Position numbers and translations under genes: made by a program. Below, piece by piece: positions 1-12,602 of a stretch of 64,000 nucleotides of DNA. Position 1 is the first letter of the stretch. Each line of letters begins with the position of its first letter. Source of the DNA: Rosellinia necatrix (lineage: Eukaryota > Ascomycota > Sordariomycetes > Xylariales > Xylariaceae); assembly GCA_021209875.1 (NCBI GenBank), contig JAGYVD010000004.1, positions 4,005,001-4,069,000 on the forward strand, given 5' to 3'. A model generated the notes under the pieces. It was not told the origin of the DNA and made no database searches. It worked only from the letters and a program-made list of their open reading frames with translations.

Positions 1-361
1 CAAGGTGATCTTGTGGTACGCCACGAGTATCCTGGTTGGATAATGGACCCAAAGCCTGTGCAGCAAGCCGCCTTCTTCGTCTTTTTTTCTTTCCTTCTCG
101 GTCGGGTTAAAAAAAGGGTTGTTACATGACAGGGAAATCGATTATTACGGTGTTACCTTTAACCACCTCGTCCCCTCCGACGACCATGATCCCGAAGTCC
201 TCCAGATTAATACCATCGAGATCGAAGATGACAACGGCGTATACGCAAACACATATACACCTTCCCACGTAGATGTTGCAGAGTATGCGGGGAAGAGGGT
301 CTTGGCCGTGCCGAGGTGCTGTCAGAAAAGAAAAGAACACGGACCGGCGAAGAGTAAATGA
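1..361 (+). CDS. 3' end of an unidentified protein-coding gene entering from the left edge
   Basis: An open frame from base 1 reads QGDLVVRHE... and a second open segment, ending in a TGA stop at 359-361, reads EIDYYGVTFNHLV... The two can be joined in phase by an intron from about 27 (GTATCC) to 132 (CATGACAG), but the donor is weak and another at 35 is possible. The last 75 residues are acidic in the middle and end in a basic tail (KRKEHGPAKSK). I do not recognise the family. The gene would have most of its length outside the window. The opposite strand is also open here, so strand is inferred only from the splice logic and the upstream coding look. Confidence 0.35.
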
Positions 362-2109
362 AGGTGTTGACCGGAAGGAAGGAGGACTAAGAGCAGGATA
401 TGAAGAGATAGAAGCATAGGATATGGAGAAAATAGAGTGACGTAGAGTAGAGCAACGATGGCTCGATGCAATTTGTTAGGCGTTGGCAATGTCAGCCATT
501 TAAAATGCCAAGCCTATTTCATGTATTATTCTTCGATGTGTTGGTTTAAACCTTGCATCCCCAACACCTCGACGCTGTGAAGCGCATCATGTATAACTTC
601 GCTATGCTATCAAAAAGAATAGAAATTTTTTAAAGCGACAGGTACCTGTCGATCTATTAGGCCCCTGGCACAATCGTCTATTAGCATGCGCCACACCCGA
701 AGAGCCGCAAGCCAAATAAGGTTGAAGGTTCCCTGTGTAGCCCTCCCTGCGATGATCGTCTCTCGATACATAAGATTTCGCGACGAAGTTGACGAGTCTT
801 CGCTTTACGCCCCCAGCCAACCGCATCACGCTCTCGATTTAATGTTATGCACCCTGTTTGCAAATTAATTGTGATCTAGAAATTCGAACACTAGGTAGGT
901 CTTGACTGGCGTGTATATATATAAACCAGACCAAGAAACTAGCCCAGTGTCCTTAGTTCGTGCTATGAACATACCGTCTCATCCGGATTAAAGAATCGCA
1001 GATATTGACCCAAAACCAACATTTTGGCTACTTGCAATAGTTGCGCTTATTTTACGCGCCCAATTTTCTGCTCCTTCTAGTTATACTACGTAGAATATAT
1101 AGTACGTTATTAATAAAATAAAATGAAATACAATATAAGCTCGTAAGCATATTATAATAAAGCAGCTCGATGTAGTTGATATACATGTAGCTGTATGTAG
1201 ATACTTCTTATCGATTTACCCATGTTCTTGCCCCTACAAGATCGTCAAACTAAGCTAAACTGAACAAGTACGGGTTGTGACCTGCCTAGAACAAAAGTTA
1301 TGAAAGGTGGCTGAACGGGGTGGAGTCCCACTCCCCGATGCTGGGCTGAGCCTGAGCAAGAGCGGCGACTGCGCTAAGCCTAATCCATCAAGGCCTCGGC
1401 AAGCGCTAAAAGGTAGGACCTAAGTACCTAAGTAGACTAGGGGACCCGGCAACGGGGCATCAACAAACTCGATTGCATGCATCTTACATATGGCCTAACT
1501 ACCTGGGTAGGACGTACCTTCAAAACAACAAGGCACTTGGTCGGACATCACACACACAATCCTCCCCCGCCTTCATCCATCCTGTTGTTTTCCCTTGGAT
1601 CTAACATCTACACACATCGGCTTTTATCGTCAAGATTGGGACGCCCCATACCGCTCCTGTACTTGTCTCAAGGGATCGCATTGCTGGCGACCAGCTAGAT
1701 AAACATCGCACTGAGACTTTCGGTACGTACCGGCAGATGTCCCAAAGTGGCTCACTCCTTTCGTTAGCTTAGTCTGCAACAAGCAAATTAACCACGATGT
1801 TCGATAGGGACTAGATACAGTGTGTCGCTAACCCTTTACAACCAACCTTCGTCTTCCCTTTCCAATGAATCTTTAGACACGACACCTAGTGCACGACCAG
1901 TGCTGAATACCCGCCGTTGCCAGCCAGACTCTATCATTTCAACCTATCTCTCATCATCATTCTTGCCCCTGCAACCTCTGTGGCTTGGTCGGCCGCCTCT
2001 CTTTCCCTTCCCTACCGCACCCGACTGGTCGCGTCTCTCCACACCCAACAGAACCTCTCGAGCATCGGTATCTTGCATTGGAAACAATTGAAATCCGGGC
2101 GAGTGGAAT
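362..2109. other. intergenic region and cyclin 5' leader
   Basis: No supportable gene. About 880-1240 is AT-rich (runs such as tatatatataaa near 914 and aataaaataaaat near 1110). From about 1540 to 2060 the + strand becomes C/T-rich, as expected of a fungal promoter and 5' UTR, leading into the cyclin start at 2110. Short open frames here overlap on both strands and look random. Confidence 0.6.
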
Positions 2110-4678
2110 ATGGACGCTAGAGTAAGTATTAGATTCGAGTCCTCTCGAGCACTGTTGCCAACTTGTGCCCTACCCACCGAGCGGCGAGAGCTATCGAGAG
2201 CTATCGGGAGCTACCATGACGCGAACCCTGTCTTATTACGCAAGCCCCTTTACACTCGACGCGAGCATGAATTCCCTTCCCCATGCCCATGCCAATTAGC
2301 TCACTGCTCTCGCAATGGAGCGCGCGCGGATCGTTGTCTTTGCGCCTCGCTGCCTAACAACCGCTAACCTTGAGTTGTAACCCAACAGTCATACAGAACT
2401 AACCGCCATCTTCCCGCCCTGGGGAACGAGAACAATATCCCGCCCGCCGGCAAAGCTCTCCATCGGCAGCACAAGCCAGCTGGAAATCTCCCCAATATGC
2501 CTGTAGTCGGCAATTTCAATGTTGCGGCGAAGCGCACAGCTCTCGGAGATCGCAATGTAGCCCCAAGAGACGCCGGCGACGCGCGATGCGACGGCAAGGC
2601 CGGAATCGCGCAGAACAGCAACGCCACGTCCGGCATCGTCACCTCGAAGGCACAGGAGAATCGCATACAGGCCAAACCTATGACCACGCTCAGAAAAGCT
2701 TTCTTTCAGCCAGCGCAACGCCCATCTAGAACCATTGCTCCTTCCGTCTCGATGAGCCAAATAGGAACTGTCTCCAATAATGCTCACGGCCTGCGCAAAG
2801 CTTTCAGCAGGGCCAGCATGTCAAGTTTCGTGTACAAAGATCCGCAGCAGGAGTCCAGAGCCGCACCTGCCGGCCCCGCCAGGGCTGTACCCGCGGATGG
2901 GCTGGTTGCCCAGGCTACTGCTCAGGTGCAGCCTGCCGCTGCAGACACAGGCAGTAAGCAGGAGCTACTCATCGACCTGACCTCCCCCAAGCTAGAAAGC
3001 GCACAGCCGGAACGCTACAAACCCCAAGACTGCCAGCAGCCTCCTCACCGTCCCGCCCACAAAGAGGTTCGACGCCAGAGATCGACCCAATGGTCTCCAC
3101 AGTCCTCGCTCCTAGCTCCTCTCGACAGCGTACCATCCCCTGACTCCCCCCCTGCTGACGACGACGACGTTACCGAACCTCTTTACCTAGATGCCGTTGA
3201 AGATTTCAGCCAGGAGCAGATCCAGTTTCTGACAAATGCACCAGCCCAATTCCTAGATGCACCTCAGCCCCAGCAGCTCGTCGTCCGTTCCCAGCCAGAG
3301 CCCCGTGTCCCTGAGCGTGTCAATTTGACTCGCACATCATCTGGTGCCCAGCCTGAAATTGGCGTGTCTGACGCCATCAGCCATCATTACCATCCGTCTT
3401 CCGTCAGTCGCCACCCCTATCAGCCCTATCCATCCGACTGCGACGACGACGACGACGACGAAGACTACTACTACGACGACCGGGGTTACACCACCGCTCA
3501 CTCGTATCGATCTCGTGGCGATAATACCACCGGCGGTGTGACAACCGTCATGTTCCCTCCGAAGATCACTAAGAAAGGTCAGGCAGAGATTGAAGCCGCT
3601 CGGCAGATTGTGGAGAGCCGACGGACCGCCGAAGACATTCAGGAGGATGCCTTGGATGTCAGCATGGTTGCCGAATATGGCGAGGAGATCTTTAGCTACA
3701 TGAGAGAACAAGAGGTGAGGCTCAGTGGCATGCTTGAATACCTGGTCAAATGCTAATGTATTCCGGTTAGATGAACCTCCTACCTAACCCCCATTACATG
3801 GATAATCAGGGTGAGATCCAGTGGTCCATGCGCTCCGTCTTGATGGACTGGGTAGTTCAGGTTCACACGCGCTTTGGGCTCCTTCCTGAGACGTTATTCT
3901 TGACCGTGAATTATATCGATCGGTTCCTGTCCCATAAGATTGTCTCACTAGGCAAGCTCCAGCTTGTGGGCGCAACAGCCATATTTATTGCTGCCAAGTA
4001 TGAAGAAATCAACTGCCCCTCGGTCCAGGAGATTGTCTATATGGTAGATAGTGGCTATACCGTTGAGGAGATCCTCAAGGCTGAACGCTTCATGCTGAGT
4101 ATGCTCGATTTCGAGCTTGGCTGGCCGGGTCCGATGAGTTTCCTCCGACGTATCAGCAAAGCGGACGACTACGACCTCGAGACCCGCACCCTGGCCAAAT
4201 ATTTTCTCGAGGTCGTCATTATGGATGAGCGATTTGTAGCGAGCCCCCCCAGCTATATTGCGGCTGGTGCGCACTGCCTCTCACGCCTTATTTTACGCAA
4301 AGGCGAATGGGTAGGTTTTGGTGCTTGCTCATCAATTCTTCTTATGCTAATGTATTATTACAGACCCCTTCGCATGTCCATTACTCCGGTTACACCTACC
4401 ATCAGCTCAAGCCGCTCGTAACCCTCTTGCTCGATTGTTGCCGACATGCTCGCAAGCACCATAGTGCCGTCTTTGAGAAATATTCCGACAAACGATATAG
4501 ACATGCATCCACATATGTTGAAGAGGAGATCATGCGAGGCTATACCCTTCCTTTTGAGCAGCGCGTCTCCATGTCGTTCTCCGTTGAATTTTTCAGCGAC
4601 GAAGTCGCTCGGGCCTCATATGCCGGAGTCCATCCCGCACCCCACACTACTAAAATGCCCATTCCGACACATGGGTAA
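2110..4678 (+). CDS. B-type (G2/mitotic) cyclin
   Basis: Regulatory partner of the mitotic cyclin-dependent kinase (Cdc28/NimX family), nuclear. Four exons: 2110-2121, 2389-3714, 3771-4310, 4364-4678, giving 730 residues. The first exon is only MDAR followed by GTAAGT; the second starts after CCCAACAG. A destruction box RTALGDRNV lies at about residues 53-61, the APC/C degradation signal of mitotic cyclins. The middle is low complexity with a run of Asp near residues 350-360. The cyclin box begins around MRSVLMDWVVQVH (residues 466-478), with KYEEINCPSVQEIVYM and the second cyclin fold (ELGWPGPMSFLRRISKAD). The introns of 56 and 53 bp both carry TGCTAATG branch sites. The length is above classical NimE/Cdc13 (about 480), so it may be the Clb3/4-like paralogue; I leave the symbol open. 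Confidence 0.93.
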
Positions 4679-7600
4679 ACTACAATCTGATTCAATTGGT
4701 GCTCGAGTTGAGTCGGTCTCCTGCTGCCGTATCTCACACATCAGTTCTAGAACCAACAGCCTGCTCAGGGACCAGTTTTGCACGGTGTTGCAAGGTACCA
4801 TAGCTAGTCATGGTGTATTCAGCTGAACATCCGGATCTCCATACAACACCGGCGTTTTCGACTTGGGCTCTTCGCCCCTAATGTTCACAACATCCCTAAT
4901 TTGGCAACCCTATGCCAGTTGATGAGGCGTAACGAGAATCACGAATTGAAACGACCCTAATTTGCCTTTTCTTGCGATACCTCCCCTTCCAGGTCGATCA
5001 TTTTCCCAACAGGCGTTCCGGAAAATCTTGTGGTAATAGAGGAGACACTGGTCTTACGGGTAATTCAGGCAAAGGACAAGGCGTTCGGCGACAGTGCAAA
5101 CCTGCACGCAGCGATCGGTATTTTCCACTTCCGACATACTCGGCGGGGCATACATTCTTGGGATTGTGATGCCAGTAATCACCCGCCACAAAAAGGTCAC
5201 CGTCTGGGTTGCCCGACTATATAATTTTACGGGGAAAAGCCGAGTGTATGGTTCTTGTTCTGTTAAAGCATGTGCAGCCGAACGAATGCAGCCTCTACAA
5301 AGGGCTTTTGGCAAAAAAGTTCTTCAAACGTCTAATATCCCATGTATGGCTTTGCTGTCTCTCGCGTGAATATAAATACGGGTCACAATGAACTTTTTGC
5401 CTCATAAGTGTGTCATTAGACTTGATATCCAACACGAACAGTATCTTGTCCTGTTTATCTACCAACACCTTATGGGCGGCACCCTAGTGGGCCGCTTGGA
5501 ACGAACTATGGTTAGATGATGCCTACCATGCTTAGTATACAATAGTGCATGGGAAAAACCATACATGCGTACAACGCCCCATACCAGCCGAGTAGGTACC
5601 TAGCCCGGAACAGAAGCAATGATCAACTCTGTTAATGATATGACGTTAGAGTGACATGGTAAAACCATAACCAGTTAGGACCATCTGATCAGCCATGCGT
5701 GCGAACTTGTCTCATATTTCAATACCTTTGGTGCATATAGGTATTCAGAAAGCCCGCCTATTAGAGAGTCATCAACAAGTTGTCCAATGCTTGCTCTAAA
5801 AGCTACCCTGCCCGGTTCCGTACCTCGTATGGGATAAATGAACACTGAAGACGTAGAAATGATTAGAGCTAGGTTAGGTTGTATTGTAGTTTTAATGGCA
5901 TAAAACAGCAACCGACTAGGCATTTTCATGGGTCGAGTTAAGTCACGGCCTTGTCAATGTTACCCGTTCACCTCTTCCTTGGTTCATGCAGGGCTAATAG
6001 CACTGATACCGATAGACAAGCGACTTAAAAATAGATTATAGATCCATAACCTTCTAGATGCTCAAAGAGATCTTCTTGGGGGTCACGCCAGCATCCCGAC
6101 TGAGCCCTCACGAACATATTCTCCTCATTTAGGCACAGCAAAACTCGGATGGGCGCGTCGTATGACCGAGTGGTGTGATAGGGAGGGTTTGGCGGTTATT
6201 ATCACTTCATCTTCCGGGGACGGCTGGGGTAGGTAACATCGACCGTGAACAACCGGATCCCCACTGGACAGACTTCTGTTACGAGCAGGTGTGGAGAGGA
6301 GTTTTACCTTGGTATATTAAGGCAGGTATCTGTCGCGCTCGGGCCGAAAATGATTTCCTTTTGACAACCAACCGCGTTCTTCTCCCACTTAAGTATCAGG
6401 AGATGCCCAATTTGAAGGACAAAAGACTGCTTGCATCATGATCACCATCACCACATTCCTCTATCAGCTGTACTACATAAGACAACCGCGTCCCTCCAGT
6501 CATCATAGCATCCTTTAAAATGACTGTCTGTACCGGGGCTGCCGTGCTCTTAGCCATCCTTAGCGCCTTTCGGGGACATCGGGCGCTATCAACCCCATAA
6601 CGATGTGAACGTGGTTATCCAAGTCTGAGGCCGACCCAACTTTTTGCGGACTCTTCTGGCCTCGTGATGGCGCCGGAGACGCTTGGCGTTGGCAACAAGT
6701 CCAGCACTCTAGCATCAACCCCGGAGGTCCCAGTCTCTGTCACGGGAAGCTGGATATATCGAAGCGCCTCTTTTTAACTCGGGGGTCTGTCGGGGGTTGA
6801 GCTGGGAGGCAGGAGGGAGCCAGGGTGGGAAGACGAGAATTTGGTGAACCTCGCCTGTGGGCAGCGAGATCGCCAGGAACATGAAGTCACAGCGGGGTGT
6901 TGGCCCCCCTAGGTCGGTACTTGATCTGCTTGATCTGCCCCCACCCCTAGGTACCTCCAGGGGCTCCTCCGGGGACTCCAGGGCCGGTACCTGTTCGATA
7001 AGCGATAATGACTTAACGGAGTACCGGGCTACCGGATTATCGGGCTATGGGGTTATCGGATTAACGTAGTTCCCCCCACGATGACCGCTGAATTATCGAT
7101 AGGCAATGGGTCCAGCCGCGGATCGGCTTTCCTGATTGGGCGCACTGGCAGATCAACTGGGTGGGCTTCAGCTGCAGGACCCAGCTAGCGCATCTTGGAA
7201 AATTCGGGTGACAGGAACTACCAAGAATTTGAAAGTGATATTACGGGCAGCCTCCCAAATCTTCCACGCAGCTCTGTTGTCCGGTGGCCTCAAGCCTCTG
7301 CGAAATCCCTCACCACCGTCGTTGCAACCCATCGCCACACTCCCCCTCGTCTGTCTCTTCCCTCCCCGCTCACTACCTCTCGCCCGTCTCTCTAGAGGCC
7401 AGATTCCGAAGTTCTCCGAGCTGGCATTGGAAATTTGTCGCGCACCCGCGGCCTATCGACACTAGCACAGCGCCTATATAGCATAGCGCCTATATCCCGC
7501 CAACCTCCACTCCTACAATCGGAGCTCCACCGGCCGGCCGTCCAGGTATCAAGTATCGTAAGGGTCCTCTTGTTACGGTAATCCCTGGTTCTGTCATTTC

Positions 7601-7728
7601 TGCCGTTGGCGACTTGGTGAACGCTCGAACCACCCCTCTAGCCTCTTCTAGCCATCTGCCCTCTCGACAACCCACGCCCGTCACCAGAATCGCACATCCC
7701 ACCTGTCTCGGTGCACAATTGCGCGAAT
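4679..7728. other. 3 kb intergenic region
   Basis: Nothing convincing is encoded. A 26-codon frame with a signal-peptide look begins at 6520 (MTVCTGAAVLLAILSAF) and stops at 6600; it has no visible continuation. At 6985-7070 there is an imperfect short repeat of the form GGATTATCGGGCTA. From about 7300 the + strand is C/T-rich and looks like the leader of the carrier gene at 7729. A TAGGTACCTA-type motif occurs at 5592-5603 and 6953-6960. Confidence 0.6.
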
Positions 7729-10036
7729 ATGTCGAATCCCACGACGGTGAAGGAAGCGGTTAAGAGTAGTCTTTTGGGCTCGGAGGAGCCCGTCAACCTG
7801 TCTGCTACCTACCGCGCAACGTTCCTCAGCAATGCGAAGAAGGACGAGGCCACGGGCGAGCCGGTGATGGGCCCGGCGGAATTCGTCGAAGCCATTGCGC
7901 CCAGTGATGAAGACTACGTAAGTGTTGTGATCTACAGGCATCATCCAGCTTCAATCCGCCCCAATCCGCCCTGTTGCTGGCCCTGTTGCTGGCCCTGTTG
8001 CTGACACTGCGCCGCCTGATGCCACAGTCCAAAATCCACCGTGAACAGTATGGCATCCTCTTCCGAGTTGCCGATCGCTCTGGGAGTGGCCAGGTCACCC
8101 TGGGTGACTGGGCCGCCTTCTTGAACCTGCTGAATAAATCCGATGCTGAGTACGAGATCGCATTCCGCCTATTCGATGTCGACCGCAACGGCACCGTCAA
8201 GTACGAAGACTTCCGAAAGCTGTATGAGCTCAACAAGGGCCCAGGTAGCATTCCCTTTGACTGGGACTGTGAGTGGGCGAAGCTATACATCGGCGACAAG
8301 ACCAAGCGGCACAACCTCACGTACCCGGAGTTCTCGCAGATGCTACGTGGCCTACAGGGAGAGCGCATTCGGCAGGCATTCCAACGCTTCGACAAAAACA
8401 ATGACGGTTACATTGAGCCCGAGCAGTTTGCTAAGATCATCATCGAGACCGCGAAACACAAGCTATCTGATCACCTGCTCGAGAACTTGTCAACCCTGTG
8501 CAACATCTCGACAAGCAGCAAGATCTCGTACGCCAATGTTCGGGCCTTCCAGAATATGATCAAGGAAATGGATCTGGTTGAGCTCATCATTCGCAAGGCC
8601 ATTAGCCAAAGCTCTGACGGCAGAATTACGCGCAATGAATTCCTCAACGAGGCCGCTAGGATTACCCGATTCTCGCTGTTCACCCCAATGGAAGCCGATA
8701 TCCTGTTCCACTTTGCCAGTTTGGATGAGCCGTCTGGCAGGCTTGGCCTGCAGGACTTTGCGAAAGTACTCGATCCTCAGTGGGTAAGCCGTGGCATCTC
8801 AGACGAATCGCAGAGGCGCGCCCAGGCTCTCCAGATAAAGAAGTCGGCCGGGCAGTCCGCTCTCCTGCAAGTCGCCGAGTCTGCCTACAGCTTCCTTCTC
8901 GGCAGTCTCGCAGGTGCCTTCGGGGCGTTCATGGTGTATCCCATCGATTTGGTCAAAACACGTATGCAGAACCAGCGTGGAGCCGACCCGGGACAGCGGC
9001 TTTACAAGAACTCGGTTGATTGCTTTAGAAAGGTGATAGCCAACGAGGGTTTTCGTGGCTTGTACTCGGGTGTTCTGCCCCAGCTCGTTGGTGTTGCCCC
9101 GGAAAAGGCTATCAAGCTTACTGTGAACGATATTGCCCGAAACTTCTTCACGGATAAGAAGTCAGGACAAATTGGGCTCCCATTCGAACTTTTAGCTGGT
9201 GGTACTGCCGGAGCTTGTCAAGTTGTAAGTTCATACGTTTGGTTACCCACGGACATTTTGTTCGTTATATGCATTGCCCTAAATTACTTACTCACGTCAT
9301 CCGTCTCTTCTAGGTCTTTACGAACCCCCTAGAGATTGTCAAGATCCGCCTCCAAGTCCAGGGCGAAATGGTTAAAGCTACCGAGGGAGCCCAGAAGCGG
9401 TCAGCTATGTGGATCGTTAAGAACTTGGGTCTCAAGGGCCTCTATAAGGGTGCTTCAGCTTGTCTTCTTCGCGATGTCCCGTTCTCTGCCATCTACTTCC
9501 CGACATACAGCCACTTGAAGAAGGACATGTTTGGAGAGTCGCCTACCAAGAAGCTCGGCGTGGTGCAATTGCTCACCGCTGGTGCTATTGCCGGTATGCC
9601 CGCAGCATATCTGACCACGCCATGCGACGTCATCAAGACGCGTCTACAAGTCGAGGCGCGCAAGGGCGATACTAGCTACACTGGTCTGCGTCATGCGGCC
9701 CAGACTATTTTGAAAGAAGAAGGGTTCAAAGCATTTTTCAAGGGCGGTCCGGCGCGTATCCTCCGATCTTCGCCCCAGTTCGGTTTCACGCTCGCCGCGT
9801 ACGAAGTCCTGCAAAGTGTGCTGCCGTTCCCAGGCAAGGCCAAGGAGCAGCAGGTGCACACCGGTGTCGCCGAGGCCGTCGCCAGCATGCGTGAGAAGGA
9901 CGTCGCCTCGCCGCACGCCCGCAGCCGTAACGCTCTGAAGATCATCTTTGATATCGATGAGAACTTCGGCCGCGTCCAGACTGGAGATGAGAAGGCTTGG
10001 AAGGCGCTACCGCGCTTGATGGGTGGTAGCTCATGA
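7729..10036 (+). CDS. AGC1: EF-hand mitochondrial aspartate/glutamate carrier (Aralar/AGC type)
   Basis: Inner-membrane exchanger of the malate-aspartate shuttle, swapping matrix aspartate for cytosolic glutamate plus a proton; the long N-terminal calcium-binding half is typical of the family. Exons 7729-7917, 8028-9224 and 9314-10036 give 702 residues, the family's usual size. The EF-hand half includes [12 protein letters not shown] (about 79-90), [12 protein letters not shown] (113-124) and [12 protein letters not shown]. The carrier half has three repeats, each with the Px[DE]xxK signature: [22 protein letters not shown] and [11 protein letters not shown]. Start chosen at [11 protein letters not shown], the first codon followed by conserved sequence; a further in-frame ATG-less extension lies upstream. 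The first intron (110 bp) holds three copies of CCCTGTTGCTGG. Yeast Agc1 lacks functional EF hands; this one looks calcium-competent by sequence. Confidence 0.94.
7966..8003 (+). repeat. 12-bp tandem repeat in carrier intron 1
   Basis: About three copies of CCCTGTTGCTGG lie directly before the 3' splice region of intron 1 of the EF-hand carrier gene. Slippage product; no function inferred. Confidence 0.7.
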
Positions 10037-10700
10037 AAAACCTACCGGGACCCATTACATTTTCCTCTTGTCTCTATAGACTTGAAAGAGGGATAGAGAT
10101 CCATGCATAAGACTGGCGTTTGAGATTTGGTAAGCGAATTAAAAAAAGACTAGTGTGTTGGGCTTCTTTTGTAGATTAGATGACGCTGTCAGGATTTTTT
10201 GTTTTTTTTTTTGCGATCTGGTTTGTTCATACCCTAAACTCGATGACACAATGGGTTCCGATCAACCATACGACTAGAGGGAGGGCAATGTATTATGGGA
10301 GGGATGATTGACTAAAACATGGAAATGCTTCCTGTATTTCACCGCCCACGGTATTAACCGAGCTGGCTTTGATAACTAGCTACTAGCTCATCTTTCGTAA
10401 GGTTGTGGTACGGCCGATGTAACGGGTAAACACAACCCCAAACAATAACACGATGCCTCTCTTCTGTGTAAGATAACTATCGGTTCCCGGGCCTTATGCA
10501 CGTTGTCTTGTCTCAAGCTTCCTCTTTCGCATCGCTCCATAAAGCAACCCATGAGCGCGGGTTTCGAAGGCTTCAATTGTCGGTCAAGTTTGTGTAGACG
10601 GTCGCGCCGTCCCATCTGATGGGTGCGTCGGTGTCGGCAGCCTGGAGACGTCTTGCTGAGCCCAATAAATTCGACAGGCCCTCCGCTCGCGCTAAGAAAG

Positions 10701-10780
10701 CAGTGAAGTGTTTGCCTGAAATATAAGGCACGCAAGGGTGCAGTGAAGAGTTTGCCTTAAATATAAGGCACGTAAGGCTG
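10701..10780. repeat. 40-bp direct tandem duplication
   Basis: Copy 1 (10701-10740) and copy 2 (10741-10780) both begin CAGTGAAG and share TTTGCC, AAATATAAGGCACG and AAGG with a few substitutions. The unit is head to tail with no spacer. Confidence 0.85.
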
Positions 10781-11902
10781 CAATCCGCAAAACTATCTGC
10801 AATGCGCTGTCTGTACCATTGCTTCTAGCCATGTCCAGTATAACTTCTCGCATTTATCCAGTCAACTCGAACCCCGGTCTACGTCTCGACTGTTCATCCT
10901 CTTTGGACAGCACGCAAACCATATATATATATATTTAACGAGCTAAGCAAATACACACCGAGTCCTGAATTGACTCCTTTGTATCCCACGCCTCCTAAAA
11001 TGAAGGGTTCAACGCCTCGTCCGTATTACCTTGCCTGAAGCGACATCGAACGCAGCGATATGCGCCTCCCTCGTGGCTCGCCTAGACCGAGAAACGAGAG
11101 TAGGGCCGTCAGGAGACGCAGTCTCAGTTAAGGATGATGATCACCACCCGGAGTATGCGGTGGAAGGTGTGGGGATATCGGCTCGGCCGCACGAAGGACC
11201 TTGCTGTCGTGGTTCTGTACACGGCCCCACCCTCCTGGGTCATGTACATCCTGATTGAGAAGGGGGGAAGAAAAGGGGAAGCTATCCACACCACTGGGAA
11301 CACCGCTGATTACTATCGGGATGGGTGTCTTATGGTGACCGTCCGCCACTTAAACCTTTCCACTTGCCTCCGTTGGTAAGATGCATTGAAATAGTCAAGT
11401 CCCTATCAAGATAGCCTAATATCCCCTTGTTTGATAGATGCACCGTACAGCAGATACATTAGGTAGTGTGAAGGATCGTGGGAATTCGTCTAGCGTCGTT
11501 GATTTGCTGTCCGGCCGGTCGAATGGAGGCGCCACCGGCGGAGGGGGACGGGAAGCTCCGCATATAGTTAGTTAGTTATAGGTGGCCCAAGTCACACAGG
11601 ATACGTCTTACTATTCAATACCTACCTAGGTAGGTACCTGGACGGCGGATGATTGGAAGAAGTCACGCCTCTTGTCATACTCGAGCATGTCTGCACTTTC
11701 CCTCTAAAACATACCAACGCCGAACTATATCTAAGACTTGAGCCAAGGAGGTAGGTAGATAGGAGGGTTATCTTCCCACATGACCCAGCCAACGCGAGTC
11801 ATTAGGTAAACAAAACCAAAATTCAACCCGGAGAACTGATGCCGCGGCATCTCCGAGTCTAAGTAAGTTAGTTAGTGTAGAACCCCCCTAAAAGGAGGTT
11901 CG

Positions 11903-11930
11903 ACCACCACCACCACCACCACCACCTCCA
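11903..11930. repeat. (CCA)n microsatellite
   Basis: Eight or so CCA triplets, intergenic, just past the 3' end of the hydrolase remnant. Confidence 0.85.
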
Positions 11931-12000
11931 CCCTTCCCCCCTCCGCCCCCCCCTCCCAACAACCCCTTAAAAGCATCCTATCTATCCGCTCTTCCCCACC

Positions 12001-12048
12001 ACCTCCGCCTCCGCCTCCGCCTCCGCCTCCGCCTCCGCCGCCGCCGGG
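12001..12048. repeat. (CCTCCG)n hexanucleotide repeat, coding (EA)n on the minus strand
   Basis: About seven CCTCCG units followed by CCG triplets. Read on the minus strand they give the Glu-Ala tail of the hydrolase remnant. Confidence 0.85.
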
Positions 12049-12570
12049 CTAGCAAACTCGACGAGGATGCGGCTGACCTCGTCCGGGCGCTCGAGCATCA
12101 GCCAGTGGCCGGCGCCCCTCGACGACGCGCTCCGCGTACCCGGCGACGGCCCAGGGCCGCGTCGCCCGGCCGAGCGCCCCGGGCCGCGTGACGCGGTCCT
12201 CGCTGCCGCCGACGGCCAGCACCGGCACGCGCAGCGCGCCCGCGCGTCCGCGATCCCGGCCTCGGGCCCGGCCTGCACCCCGCGCATCTGCGCCCGGTAG
12301 TAGTTCAGCGACGCCGCCGCCGCGCCCGGCGCGCCGTACCCGCGCAGCCAGGCCGCCTTGTCCTCCGCGGACAGCCAGGCCGGCAGCGCCGTCGTCCGGT
12401 TCGCCGCGAGCCACCGCCGCGCCGCGGTCAGGTGCCCGAAGTCCGCGCCCCACGCCGACGCGTTGGTCGCGTAGCAGAGGTGGAAGAAGGACTCGAGCTG
12501 TTGGGGGGGGCGGCGCGGGGGTCGGGTTCGTTAGTTCTCGTCTCTGTGGTTTGTGCGTATGCGTGCTTGC

Positions 12571-12602
12571 GTGTGTGTATGTGTGTGTGTGTGTGTGTGT
12601 GC
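12571..12602. repeat. (TG)n tract inside hydrolase intron
   Basis: Near-perfect TG dinucleotide run in the middle of the 191-bp intron of the hydrolase remnant. Confidence 0.9.

Larger units (their letters stand above)
10037..11981. other. intergenic region between the carrier and the decayed hydrolase
   Basis: Starts with the carrier 3' UTR (T-rich at 10195-10213). It contains a 40-bp tandem duplication at 10701-10780, an (AT)n stretch near 10921, a CCTAGGTAGGTACC palindromic motif at 11623-11640 and a (CCA)n tract at 11903-11930. No open frame here looks coding. Confidence 0.6.

Noticed and set aside
6520..6600. 26-codon frame with a signal-peptide-like start (MTVCTGAAVLLAIL)
   Set aside because: Too short, no mature part and no donor site that would give a continuing exon.
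10861..10885. AACTCGAACCCCGG, resembling a tRNA T-arm
   Set aside because: No acceptor, D or anticodon stems can be built around it.
11031..11379. Overlapping frames of 75-81 codons on both strands
   Set aside because: Equal openness on both strands and unremarkable composition; typical of random sequence.
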